NCBI GenBank assembly: GCA_017430225.1
Contig: JAFRNK010000015.1
Span: 1-40,103 of the forward strand
Direction of reading: 5' to 3'
Length of the DNA: 40,103 nt
Origin: Clostridia bacterium
Lineage (GTDB): Bacteria; Bacillota; Clostridia; Christensenellales; Aristaeellaceae
The position numbers and the translations under genes were made by a program. The notes beneath the pieces were generated by a model that had not been told where the DNA came from, did no database searches, and saw nothing but the letters and a program-made list of their open reading frames with translations. Shown in pieces: positions 8,135-15,318 of this stretch. Each line of letters opens with the position of its first letter. Position 1 is the first letter of the stretch.

Positions 8135-9046
8135 ATGACGATCACCCAGATGCGTTATTTTAGAACCGTATGCCAGTATATGAGCCTGACCAAGGCATCC
8201 AGGGAACTGCATGTTTCTCAGCCGGCGCTGTCAATGGCCATCAAGGAGATCGAAAATACCTACGGCCTTGCCCTGTTTCATCACAATGCCAATTCACTGG
8301 CTATTACCGAAGTAGGCACGGTACTGTTGCAGGAAGTTTCTACCATTATTGATCTTTATGATCATCTGGAGACCATGCTTTCCGATCATATTCTGGAAAA
8401 AAATTACGTCCGGGTCGGCTTTGTCTCCATGAACGGAAAAAACGCCATCCTCACGATGATTTCCGAGTTCCGCAGGCTGCACCCGGAAATCCAGCTTTTT
8501 CTGACAGAAGACAGTACTCAGGAACTCTACAAAGCACTGGACTGCGGCAAGGTAGACCTCATCATCGCTGAAAAAAAGCCTGAGGTGTCTCAGAAAGAAT
8601 GGAACGACTCTTCCCTGTACCGTCATAAGAAGCTGGAAAAGATCCAGATGTCTTTCGCAGTTTCCGCCATGCATCCCATAGCGAAACGAACATTTGTATC
8701 CTGGCAGGATATTTCAAAGCTTCCGCTGGTTTTGCCGGATAAATTCAATCAGTTGTCCAAAACTGTTCAGAGGGAGTTGGAAGCCTCCCAATGTTCCATG
8801 CCCAAAGAGGTTTACTATACCACGCAGATCAGCACCGTGGAACAGTTTATCGAAAACAATGTCGCCTGCGGCTTCCTGCCGACAGAGATCATTGAAGACA
8901 ATCCGTGCATTTGCGCCCTGCCCTGCCCTCCAATTATGGACGACTGGCTCTACCTGGTATACCGAAAGGATCAACATATGACTCTTCCAATCAGACAGTT
9001 CATTCAAACGGCAGTCGACTCCTTTGTTCTCAACAAAAGTGCCTGA
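8135..9046 (+). CDS. LysR-family transcriptional regulator
   Basis: 303 aa; ATG preceded by AAGGAGG. Residues ~1-60 are the winged helix-turn-helix of LysR regulators (MTITQMRYFRTVCQYMS, LTKASRELHVSQPALSMAIKEIE). Residues ~90-295 are the two-lobed effector-binding domain (VRVGF, GKVDLIIAEK, LPLVLPDKF, VEQFIENNVACGFLP). Length and order are standard. No biosynthetic or transport gene sits divergently beside it, so its effector cannot be read from context. It may act on the sensor/AraC promoter it faces or on the accessory block downstream. Confidence 0.95.
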   Translation: MTITQMRYFRTVCQYMSLTKASRELHVSQPALSMAIKEIENTYGLALFHHNANSLAITEVGTVLLQEVSTIIDLYDHLETMLSDHILEKNYVRVGFVSMNGKNAILTMISEFRRLHPEIQLFLTEDSTQELYKALDCGKVDLIIAEKKPEVSQKEWNDSSLYRHKKLEKIQMSFAVSAMHPIAKRTFVSWQDISKLPLVLPDKFNQLSKTVQRELEASQCSMPKEVYYTTQISTVEQFIENNVACGFLPTEIIEDNPCICALPCPPIMDDWLYLVYRKDQHMTLPIRQFIQTAVDSFVLNKSA

Positions 9047-9102
9047 GTAGATGGCAGCAACGAGTGACGTGCAATTATTTGTTGAATAATCTGAATAGTA
9101 TC

Positions 9103-9131
9103 TTGTTCGGCAGGGAGAGATAGAGTATAAT
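9103..9131 (+). promoter_or_regulatory. Promoter at the head of repeat copy 1
   Basis: TTGTTC (9103-9108), a 17-bp spacer and TATAAT (9126-9131). The TATAAT is shared with repeat copy 2; the -35 is outside the conserved part. Confidence 0.5.
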
Positions 9132-9317
9132 GATTCCAGGGGAATAATCCCCGCAGTCCACAGCAAAACAGCCTCTTTATCACGCTGATAAAGAAATGAT
9201 AAACTGAGGCCGTAGAGCATGGAGAATACAGATAATCTGTAGAATCAGAATCACGAGAACGAACAGGAGAAACAAAAATTAAGCTATAAGCGTTAGTTTG
9301 CATAGAGTGGGAATAAT
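9126..9317 (+). repeat. ~190-bp dispersed non-coding repeat, copy 1
   Basis: This segment recurs in the same orientation at 13560-13749 with roughly 85% identity by hand alignment and one 2-nt gap. It begins at a TATAAT and ends at GAGTGGGAATAAT. A hairpin CTTTATC/GATAAAG (9175-9193) keeps its stem in both copies, while the loop shrinks from ACGCT to GCT. Neither strand has a reading frame conserved between copies. With the terminator at 9364-9397 a transcript of about 260 nt is possible. It could be a small RNA family, a MITE-like element or the end of a lost mobile element; I do not recognise it. Confidence 0.85.
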
Positions 9318-9363
9318 GCAGATTTTACCTTAAAAATACTGAATTATCCTGAATGGCATAAAG

Positions 9364-9397
9364 CAGCAGGCATTCTTCGGAACGCCTGCTGTTTTTT
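9364..9397 (+). terminator. Rho-independent terminator
   Basis: CAGCAGGC and TTC (9364-9375, one mismatch) pair with GAA and GCCTGCTG (9380-9391) around a TTCG tetraloop closed by C-G, followed by TTTTTT. It ends either the LysR transcript or an RNA from repeat copy 1. Confidence 0.9.
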
Positions 9398-9399
9398 AT

Positions 9400-9417
9400 G
9401 TTATCAGTATTGATAAC
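9400..9417. promoter_or_regulatory. Perfect palindrome, possible protein-binding site
   Basis: GTTATCA (9400-9406), GTAT, TGATAAC (9411-9417), directly after the terminator and before the TnpV relic. Confidence 0.3.
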
Positions 9418-9435
9418 GGCTTGATCACAGGAAAA

Positions 9436-9562
9436 CAGCTGTCGCCCCGTTGGGCATCACTGAACAGTTCAAAGCCAGGATCAAATGCTCTGGGTGCAGC
9501 GGATGAACAGCATCCGAGATCCGGTTATGGAGGTGGTGAATAACGTTCTGATCTACGTATAA
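9436..9562 (+). pseudogene. tnpV: Remnant of a TnpV-like transposon protein gene (frameshifted)
   Basis: In one frame the DNA reads LGITEQFKAR (from 9450). In another, starting at GATCAAATG (9478), it reads DQMLWVQRMNSIRDPVMEVV and then NNVLIYV before TAA (9560-9562). Joined, this is the C-terminal end of TnpV proteins of Clostridia transposons, which usually read G(I/V)TE-LKA-DQM-WV--MNSIR--A-EIV--ELIY. One base is missing at the KAR/DQM junction. Nothing of the N-terminal half is visible upstream, where a stop occurs at once. It is a dead trace of a mobile element in the accessory block. Identification rests on recalled family consensus. Confidence 0.72.
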
Positions 9563-9570
9563 GGTATCAT

Positions 9571-9594
9571 GCGGCAGGGAGCGATCCCCGCCGC
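9571..9594. terminator. GC-rich hairpin between the TnpV relic and the XRE gene
   Basis: GCGGCAGGGA (9571-9580) pairs with TCCCCGCCGC (9585-9594) around GCGA with one mismatch. T-tracts are weak on both strands. It may serve the convergent XRE gene or be part of the transposon relic. Confidence 0.5.
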
Positions 9595-9604
9595 CGATTT
9601 GTAT

Positions 9605-10768
9605 TCATTTCTGCGTTTTTTGTACCCATTCCATCCAGCGCGAATCATTTTGCATTTCCGCCTTGACTTTTTCCTGCTCGGAGACATCCCACCAAGGCCA
9701 GAGATCCGGCAACTCGGCACGGAAGGCACTGCTGGCAGGCATCTCTTCCGTATGAATCAGAACATGATGAAGCAACGGAGAGGAAAAGTATTTTTCTGTG
9801 CAATTATGCAGCGCATCCAACTGTCTTGCGTAATCAAGAGCGGCATCCAGTGCAAGGAATGCATCGTCCTTTTTTTCCGCTAACCACAGATAATAAGAAC
9901 GGAGCATTTGGGTGCAGGAAAGCATCCCGAGATTTCTCCCGTAACAGTGGTCGGGAGCAATGAGAGCAAACATATTCTCAGCATTTTGAAGCAGTTCTGC
10001 TGCTGTATAAGGCGGGATCGTAGCATCATCCAGAACGATATGGATGATCAGATCAACGCTCTGCTGTACGGTTTCTATGAGTGCTTCCCCCTGTGCGGCA
10101 ACGGCTGCTTTTCCGTCGAAAGCCTTGATTCGAAGGAAAGGCCTGGAGGCGGTCATGGCCGGCGCGGACTCTGCCAGGCGCAGGGCTTTTTCTTGTTCTC
10201 CCGTGTTTTTGTACAGCTGTGATAGCTCCAACACTGCTTGCTGGCGCATCTCCCCGCTTTGGAGGGACGAAAGCAACTTTTCATAGAGCTTGATCGCTTC
10301 CTGCCATTCGGGATATTTTTGATGCCTTTCCATGTCGTAAACACGGTATCCATCCGCTCCGACGATATGGCACTCACCGTGGCGCACATATCCGGCATTA
10401 TATAGAGCGGAAGCCAACACAAGTGTCAGCTTTTCATTGCCCGGAAATTCAATAAGAGCTTCCCGGGCAGTCGTAATGCATGCATCCATGCTGACGTCTT
10501 TTCCGTTGTTCTGGCGGATCATACCATTGATTACGGCAACCAAATTGTCTACCTTTTTTGACCGTTCATTGTCGTATCCAAATAACTCGTCAATCGAAAC
10601 GCCGAAATAATTGGCAATCGATGGAATCATTTCCATGTCCGGATAGCAGATTTCTTTTTCCCAACGAGACACTGCTTGAGCAGTTACGCCAAGTTCAGAC
10701 GCAAGAGCATCCTGGGTCCTTCCGTCCCGCAGACGAAGTTCTTTAATTCTCTCTCCCAATTTGATCAT
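9605..10768 (-). CDS. XRE-family regulator with a helical (TPR-like) C-terminal region
   Basis: 387 aa; ATG preceded by AAAGGAG. Residues ~5-62 are a classic Cro/CI-type helix-turn-helix (LGERIKELRLRDGRTQDALASELGVTAQAVSRWEKE, then PSIANYFGVSIDELFGY). Residues ~70-380 are predicted helical with repeat-like pairs (IKLYEKLLSSLQS, AVLELSQLYKNTGEQEKALRLAES), the layout of XRE regulators whose TPR-like part binds a peptide or other ligand. It is read away from the AbrB-glycosyltransferase operon, with divergent promoters between them, so it may control that operon. More A/T-rich than the glycosidase operon, in keeping with an accessory block. Confidence 0.9.
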   Translation of the reverse strand: MIKLGERIKELRLRDGRTQDALASELGVTAQAVSRWEKEICYPDMEMIPSIANYFGVSIDELFGYDNERSKKVDNLVAVINGMIRQNNGKDVSMDACITTAREALIEFPGNEKLTLVLASALYNAGYVRHGECHIVGADGYRVYDMERHQKYPEWQEAIKLYEKLLSSLQSGEMRQQAVLELSQLYKNTGEQEKALRLAESAPAMTASRPFLRIKAFDGKAAVAAQGEALIETVQQSVDLIIHIVLDDATIPPYTAAELLQNAENMFALIAPDHCYGRNLGMLSCTQMLRSYYLWLAEKKDDAFLALDAALDYARQLDALHNCTEKYFSSPLLHHVLIHTEEMPASSAFRAELPDLWPWWDVSEQEKVKAEMQNDSRWMEWVQKTQK

Positions 10769-10808
10769 AGACAGGCTCCTTTAGCTATTCATTCACCGGT
10801 GCAATCAA

Positions 10809-10837
10809 ATTATAATCGGAGTCGGGAGCAGAATCAA
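10809..10837 (-). promoter_or_regulatory. Promoter of the XRE gene
   Basis: On the minus strand TTGATT (10837-10832), a 17-bp spacer and TATAAT (10814-10809). Just upstream, AATTGTT and AACAAATT (about 10847-10870) form an imperfect palindrome that could be an operator. Confidence 0.65.
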
Positions 10838-10979
10838 TAATCAATCAATTGTTTTTAATACAACAAATTGTTTAGCAGAACCTGCCTGCTTTGATCATGC
10901 CTCTTGGAATTATGACTGTTCTCGGGTATACTTTAATTGTTAATATCCAAGGCAATCCCCGTCACTTTTTTTATAACCA

Positions 10980-11008
10980 TTGACAGTCTCATAAGAGTTG
11001 AGTACAAT
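10980..11008 (+). promoter_or_regulatory. Promoter of the AbrB-glycosyltransferase operon
   Basis: TTGACA (10980-10985), a 17-bp spacer and TACAAT (11003-11008), 35 nt before the first start codon. The -35 is a perfect consensus. Confidence 0.82.
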
Positions 11009-11042
11009 TAGTTAAACAAATCATACCATCGGAGGTGGAGGC

Positions 11043-11261
11043 ATGAAAGCACCGGAAGGAAAATACGCATGGACGGCTACCGTCGGCGAAAAAGGACAAA
11101 TAGTAATACCGAAGCAAGCCAGGGATATCTTTGGAATCAAGCCCGGAGATACACTGCTTCTTCTTGGTGATGTGGAGCGGGGAATTGCTATTCCCCAGAA
11201 AAGCGTCTTTGCAGAATTGTTTGGGGTGGCATTTCAGGATCAGGACGGTGGCAGAGGATGA
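11043..11261 (+). CDS. AbrB/SpoVT-type DNA-binding protein
   Basis: 72 aa; ATG preceded by GGAGGTGGAGG. Residues ~9-50 form a swapped-hairpin AbrB domain (WTATVGEKGQIVIPKQAR, then FGIKPGDTLLLLGD), the fold of AbrB, SpoVT and MazE-type proteins. Such proteins bind DNA as dimers and often repress their own operon. The stop codon overlaps the glycosyltransferase start by ATGA, so the two are translationally coupled. A MazE-like antitoxin role is unlikely because the partner is a glycosyltransferase, not a toxin. Confidence 0.9.
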   Translation: MKAPEGKYAWTATVGEKGQIVIPKQARDIFGIKPGDTLLLLGDVERGIAIPQKSVFAELFGVAFQDQDGGRG

Positions 11262-12649
11262 AGAGAGTTGCTTTTTTCTGCATTCCTGCACACGGTCATA
11301 CGAATCCCATGCTGCCTGTTGCCGCAGAACTGGTGAAACGAGGAAACACCGTCAGATTCTATTCGTTCGATGAATTTGAAGACAAGATCAACGCAACAGG
11401 CGCAGATTTTATATCCTGCGATGCGTATCTGCCGGAACTTTCGGAGCAGGAAAAAACCGGACTGAAGAATATATCCACTACGGAAATGACGGTGCAGGAT
11501 ATCCGGATCACACTCAAGATGGACAGTTTTCTCGACAAGGAGTTTAAAAGCTTCCAGCCTGACGTCGTATATACGGATTCCGTTTGCTTCTGGGGAAAAC
11601 TGAATGCATGGAAGCACCATGTTCCAATGGTGGTTTCTACCAGTACATTCGCTTTTAATCAGTTGTCTTCGCAGTACATGAAGAATACACCGAAAGAAAT
11701 GGCGGATCTGATTCTGGGCCTGCCGAGGGTGTCAAAGGAACTGAAAAAGCTTGAGCCTTTTGGCTATCATGTGAAAGGTGCCTTATCACTGGTACAAAGC
11801 GATAATCGGACAGACAGCATCGTCTATACTTCACGGCGTTTTCAGCCGTATGCGGAGAGTTTTTCGGATCACTATGCATTTGTAGGGCCCTCTGTATTTT
11901 CAAATGCCGTTCCGGATAAAACGAAAGAACGCCCACTTGTTTATATTTCTCTGGGGACCGTCATCAACGACAGACCCGATTTCTATACAAAATGCATAGA
12001 GGCACTGCAGGATCAGAATGCTGACGTCGTCATTTCATGTGGGAATGCGGTAAACCGTGAGTCATTGGGAGTGCTGCCTGACAACGTCCATGTGTATCCC
12101 TGCGTTGATCAGCTCGACATTCTTTCCAAAGCGGACGTTTTTATAACGCATTGCGGCATGAACAGCGTTTCCGAAAGCCTCTATATGGCTGCGCCGATGG
12201 TGCTCTATCCCCAGACAAATGAGCAGAAAGCAGTAGCGAGAAGGGTGACGGAAATCGGCGCCGGTACGGTTTTAAATGACGATTCAGTCGGCGGCATCCG
12301 GTCTTCTGTACATGAAATCCTGAGCAAATCCGCATATAGAAAAGCCGCTGATGAGTGCAGTGCAGATTTTCGTTCCTGCACAGGTCCTGCCGGTGCAGCG
12401 GAGTTTATCGAGAATGCACCGCATTCATCGAACGGATTAGATGTTGTCGGTGAGCTGAATAAAACGGCAGTGAGGTTCAACTTCATATACTGGGCGATAA
12501 TCATCGCCGCCATCAATCTGATCGGATTTCTTATCAGCTGGAAATATGTCTGGATCATTGGTATTGCAGCCGGTATCCTGTCTAATCCAATCAGCATGGC
12601 AATACAAAAACGGAAATACACCTCCATTCTGCGCAAAATCCAACAATGA
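11258..12649 (+). CDS. MGT-family UDP-glycosyltransferase (GT1) with a C-terminal membrane tail
   Basis: 463 aa. Residues ~1-385 are a GT1/MGT enzyme: MKRVAFFCIPAHGHTNPMLP at the N-terminus (acceptor side), LVYISLGTV at the start of the donor domain, and the nucleotide-sugar signature FITHCGMNSVSESLYMAAPMVLYP with PQTNEQKAVARR after it. MGT relatives glycosylate macrolides and other small hydrophobic compounds. The last ~50 residues add two transmembrane segments (about 407-427 and 430-448) that ordinary MGT enzymes lack, so it is likely held at the inner face of the membrane and may act on a lipid or membrane-soluble acceptor. Coupled to the AbrB-like gene and facing an XRE regulator, it may defend against or modify a small molecule (inference). 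Confidence 0.9.
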   Translation: MKRVAFFCIPAHGHTNPMLPVAAELVKRGNTVRFYSFDEFEDKINATGADFISCDAYLPELSEQEKTGLKNISTTEMTVQDIRITLKMDSFLDKEFKSFQPDVVYTDSVCFWGKLNAWKHHVPMVVSTSTFAFNQLSSQYMKNTPKEMADLILGLPRVSKELKKLEPFGYHVKGALSLVQSDNRTDSIVYTSRRFQPYAESFSDHYAFVGPSVFSNAVPDKTKERPLVYISLGTVINDRPDFYTKCIEALQDQNADVVISCGNAVNRESLGVLPDNVHVYPCVDQLDILSKADVFITHCGMNSVSESLYMAAPMVLYPQTNEQKAVARRVTEIGAGTVLNDDSVGGIRSSVHEILSKSAYRKAADECSADFRSCTGPAGAAEFIENAPHSSNGLDVVGELNKTAVRFNFIYWAIIIAAINLIGFLISWKYVWIIGIAAGILSNPISMAIQKRKYTSILRKIQQ

Positions 12650-12731
12650 ATGAATTGCTTTCTGGAATGACAGATAAACACGTATTTATCTTAAGCAACC
12701 ACCGCCCATTGTTATCAGCGCTGATACCAGA

Positions 12732-12830
12732 ATGATAGAACAATCCGCGGCAAAGGTGAGGACAATGATGCGGGAAGCCATCCGGGAAAAACAGCTTGAG
12801 ACCAATTCGCAGAGAGGAAACGAACGATGA
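12732..12830 (+). other. Possible small reading frame coupled to the acetyltransferase gene
   Basis: A 32-codon frame (MIEQSAAKVRTMMREAIREK...) whose TGA overlaps the next ATG as ATGA. No ribosome site precedes it. It may be a coupling leader or the decayed tail of an earlier gene; it may also be chance. Confidence 0.25.
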
Positions 12831-13426
12831 CGGAAAAAGAAAAAATGCTTGCGGGGAAGCTCTACGACCCCAGCGATGCTGAACTGACTGCGCTGCTGGT
12901 CAAAGCACGGAAACTGGCGAGAAGATACAATCAGACGGACGAGGATGAGCCGGAAAAGCGAACTGCGATCCTGCGGGAGCTCCTGCCCAATACGCCCAAT
13001 CTGCCGTCCCTGCAGGCGCCGGTCTATTTTGATTACGGCTGCAATACCACCTTCGGCAAGTTCAGTGGAGCTAACTTCAACTTCACCTGCCTGGACGTGT
13101 GCCCGGTCCACATCGGCGACAACGTCATGATCGGCCCCAACGTGACCCTGGCGACGCCCATGCACCCGCTGCTGCCGGAGGAACGCAATGTCCGCCGGCG
13201 GGAAAACGGCAGCTTCTATAATCTGGAATACGCAAAGCCCATCACCATCGAGGACAACTGCTGGCTGGCAGCCAACGTGGTGGTCTGTGGCGGCGTGACC
13301 ATCGGAGAAGGCAGCGTCATCGGCGCGGGCAGTGTGGTGACCCGGAGTATTCCCCCGCACAGCTTAGCCGTGGGCAATCCCTGCCGGGTGATCCGCACCA
13401 TTACAGAACAGGATAAAATGAGATAA
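12827..13426 (+). CDS. Maltose O-acetyltransferase-like enzyme (left-handed beta-helix)
   Basis: 199 aa; ATG preceded by AGAGGAAA. It begins TEKEKMLAGKLYDPSDAEL, the usual N-terminus of maltose/galactoside O-acetyltransferases. Hexapeptide repeats follow (FGKFSGANFNFTCLDVCPVHIGDNVMIGPNV, ITIEDNCWLAANVVVCGGVTIGEGSVIGAGSVVTRSIPPHSLAVGNPCRVIR). The catalytic His is probably in ATPMHPL. It moves an acetyl group from acetyl-CoA to a sugar hydroxyl, often as a way to discard sugars. Length is normal. It ends the block between the two copies of the ~190-bp repeat; no clear terminator follows. Confidence 0.92.
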   Translation: MTEKEKMLAGKLYDPSDAELTALLVKARKLARRYNQTDEDEPEKRTAILRELLPNTPNLPSLQAPVYFDYGCNTTFGKFSGANFNFTCLDVCPVHIGDNVMIGPNVTLATPMHPLLPEERNVRRRENGSFYNLEYAKPITIEDNCWLAANVVVCGGVTIGEGSVIGAGSVVTRSIPPHSLAVGNPCRVIRTITEQDKMR

Positions 13427-13559
13427 ATAAAAGGCAATGAACGTGATGACAGATATCCGGGCAGTCAGCGGCAGCGATTGAAGACACAAAAATGCCTGAC
13501 CCTAATAGGCTTACGCATCATGTCATCTGGAAGTGCTTTATAGAAAACCTAAGAAGTGT

Positions 13560-13749
13560 TATAATCATCCTAAGGAAATAATCCCCACAATCCACAGCAA
13601 AACAGCCTCTTTATCGCTGATAAAGAAACCATAAACTGAAGCATTAGAACATGGAGAATACAAATAATCTGTAGAATCAGAATCACGGGAACAAACAGGA
13701 GAAATAATAATTTAGCTAAAAGCGTTATGATGCATAGAGTGGGGATAAT
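13560..13749 (+). repeat. ~190-bp dispersed non-coding repeat, copy 2
   Basis: Direct copy of 9126-9317. It starts at TATAAT (13560-13565) and ends at GAGTGGGGATAAT. The stem CTTTATC/GATAAAG (13609-13625) is intact with a GCT loop. There is no good -35 at 17 bp and no strong terminator soon after, unlike copy 1. The rest of 13427-13559 upstream of it shows nothing recognisable. Confidence 0.85.
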
Positions 13750-13986
13750 AGCCAATATTCCAGAAACACATCACATAAAGGTTTCCGAAAGGATTAGATT
13801 AACGAAAATATGAGCCAACTGATCTTGTGAAAGTCAGTTAGCCCTATTTCTGTGCATTTTCAGAACAACAGAAGAATCATCGTGACTATTGTTTCTATTT
13901 ATCCTGAGAAGATAATCGAATGAATCCCTTATCCGATAGCAGCTTTTCAGTAAACGCGAAAGCGTGTATGTAATCCATACCCGTTC
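13750..13986. other. Gene-free stretch with a nested inverted repeat at the end of the GH30 gene
   Basis: TTCAGTAA (13946-13953) and TTACTGAA (13987-13994, overlapping the GH30 stop) enclose a small ACGC-GAAA-GCGT hairpin. It may end the glycosidase operon, but there is no T-tract. AACTGA and TCAGTT near 13815-13840 form another weak stem. Nothing else was seen. Confidence 0.35.
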
Positions 13987-15318
13987 TTACTGAACAGTAA
14001 AGTCCGCGATGGAATGCGGCTGAAGTAGCAAGCCGGCTTCCTGGTCCCTCAAGCGGACGCAAATCGGTTTCGGTTCGGCAGAACGGTTAATCAGCACGCC
14101 CGCCAGGGTACCGTCAGGCTGTTTCCAGGCAGTGACTTCGATCTCTTCGGCGTAACGGGTAGCAGCAATACGAACAGAGCCGGGCTGCACGGCATGCGCG
14201 AAGTGCTCAAAGAACTGGGAAATCAGGTGCGGCATCAGTTTCTTTTTCCGGGTATCATACAGGAATGGCGCAAGGCAGTAATTGTCCACATAGTTGGGGC
14301 CGCCCTGTTCATCCACCAGCAGATTCCAGTCGATGAAGGCGGAAATGCCATGGTTCAGATCACCCATCAGTTCATGGCTGATGTGAAGGGCAGCGCTACA
14401 GGCGTCGTTCGGATCGAACTTGCTGTATTCGATGCAGCTTTCCGATACGATCAGTTTTTTATCCGGAAACTGGGTACGGCACAGATCCAGCGAGTCGAAA
14501 TGATCGCCCGAATACCAGTGGAAGGCCGCACCGGCTATTAGGTCACTTGTTTCTTCGTCAATGATATCGCGCATCCATTCCCAGACGCGTTCCTTGTTGT
14601 GGTCCCACAGATAGATCTGAATATTGCTGAGGCCATGCTTTTCCAGAGCGGGACGCATCACATCCTTGAGGAAATGCTTTTCTTCCTGAGCGGTGAACAC
14701 GCATGAATCCCAGGTCTGCACAGCTTTGGGCTCGTTTTGCAGTGTCATGCCCACTACCTGATATCCGTGATTCCGATATTCCTGGATATAGCGGCACAGA
14801 TATTCCGCCCACAGCGCTTCATATTCCGGCTTCAGCTTGCCGCCGTGATCCCGTTTGCCGTTGGTTTTCATATAGGCAGGCGGTGACCATGGCGTAAGGA
14901 TCAGCTTCAGTTTCCGGCCTGCCGCTTTTTCAGCGTCGTCCAGCATGGGCCACAGGTTCTGTTTTACCCGCTCCAGGGAGAAGTCGCTGAAATCCGGCTT
15001 TGAAGAGGCTTCGTACTGAGAGAGGGAGAAATCGCAGCTGTCGATGGGGAGGCGGATGTACTGATAGTTCATCCGCTCTTTCCCAAAGTAGGCATACATC
15101 AGTGCTTGCTTCTGGGCTTCGTTCATCTGGTTGTAGGTGGATCCGGCAGCTTCTGTGATCGCGCCGCCAAAGCCGTCAAAGGTTTGGTAAGTGATCTCCG
15201 GATACAGGTTGATCACGCGATTCTCTGTGACACCCGTACGGAACAGTACCGTCTGGCGGAACTGCTGATCAAACCCACCGCTGCCATAGGTAATGGAAAG
15301 CTTCAATGCAGTATTCAT
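13987..15318 (-). CDS. GH30-family glycosidase, cytoplasmic
   Basis: 443 aa, no signal peptide. The N-terminus carries the FDGFGGAITEAAGSTYNQM motif typical of GH30, followed by YQYIRLPIDSCDFS and LTPWSPPAYMK. The acid/base is E196 (TLQNEPKA) and the nucleophile E293 (VSESCIEY). The last ~60 residues are the beta-sandwich that GH30 enzymes carry. GH30 members act on beta-1,6-glucan, glucosyl or xylosyl linkages; the substrate cannot be settled by eye. Its ATG shares one base with the GPH symporter stop, so it is the last, translationally coupled gene of the operon and would split what the symporter brings in. Confidence 0.93.
   Translation of the reverse strand: MNTALKLSITYGSGGFDQQFRQTVLFRTGVTENRVINLYPEITYQTFDGFGGAITEAAGSTYNQMNEAQKQALMYAYFGKERMNYQYIRLPIDSCDFSLSQYEASSKPDFSDFSLERVKQNLWPMLDDAEKAAGRKLKLILTPWSPPAYMKTNGKRDHGGKLKPEYEALWAEYLCRYIQEYRNHGYQVVGMTLQNEPKAVQTWDSCVFTAQEEKHFLKDVMRPALEKHGLSNIQIYLWDHNKERVWEWMRDIIDEETSDLIAGAAFHWYSGDHFDSLDLCRTQFPDKKLIVSESCIEYSKFDPNDACSAALHISHELMGDLNHGISAFIDWNLLVDEQGGPNYVDNYCLAPFLYDTRKKKLMPHLISQFFEHFAHAVQPGSVRIAATRYAEEIEVTAWKQPDGTLAGVLINRSAEPKPICVRLRDQEAGLLLQPHSIADFTVQ

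Noticed and set aside
9004-9303. Minus-strand frame sharing IKRLFCCGL-GLFP with a frame at 13570-13755
   Set aside because: The shared words come from the ~190-bp DNA repeat and the surrounding frames do not match, so it is not a conserved protein.
12672-12691. AGATAAA-CACGTA-TTTATCT as a terminator for the glycosyltransferase gene
   Set aside because: A weak A/T stem without a T-tract; not enough to call.
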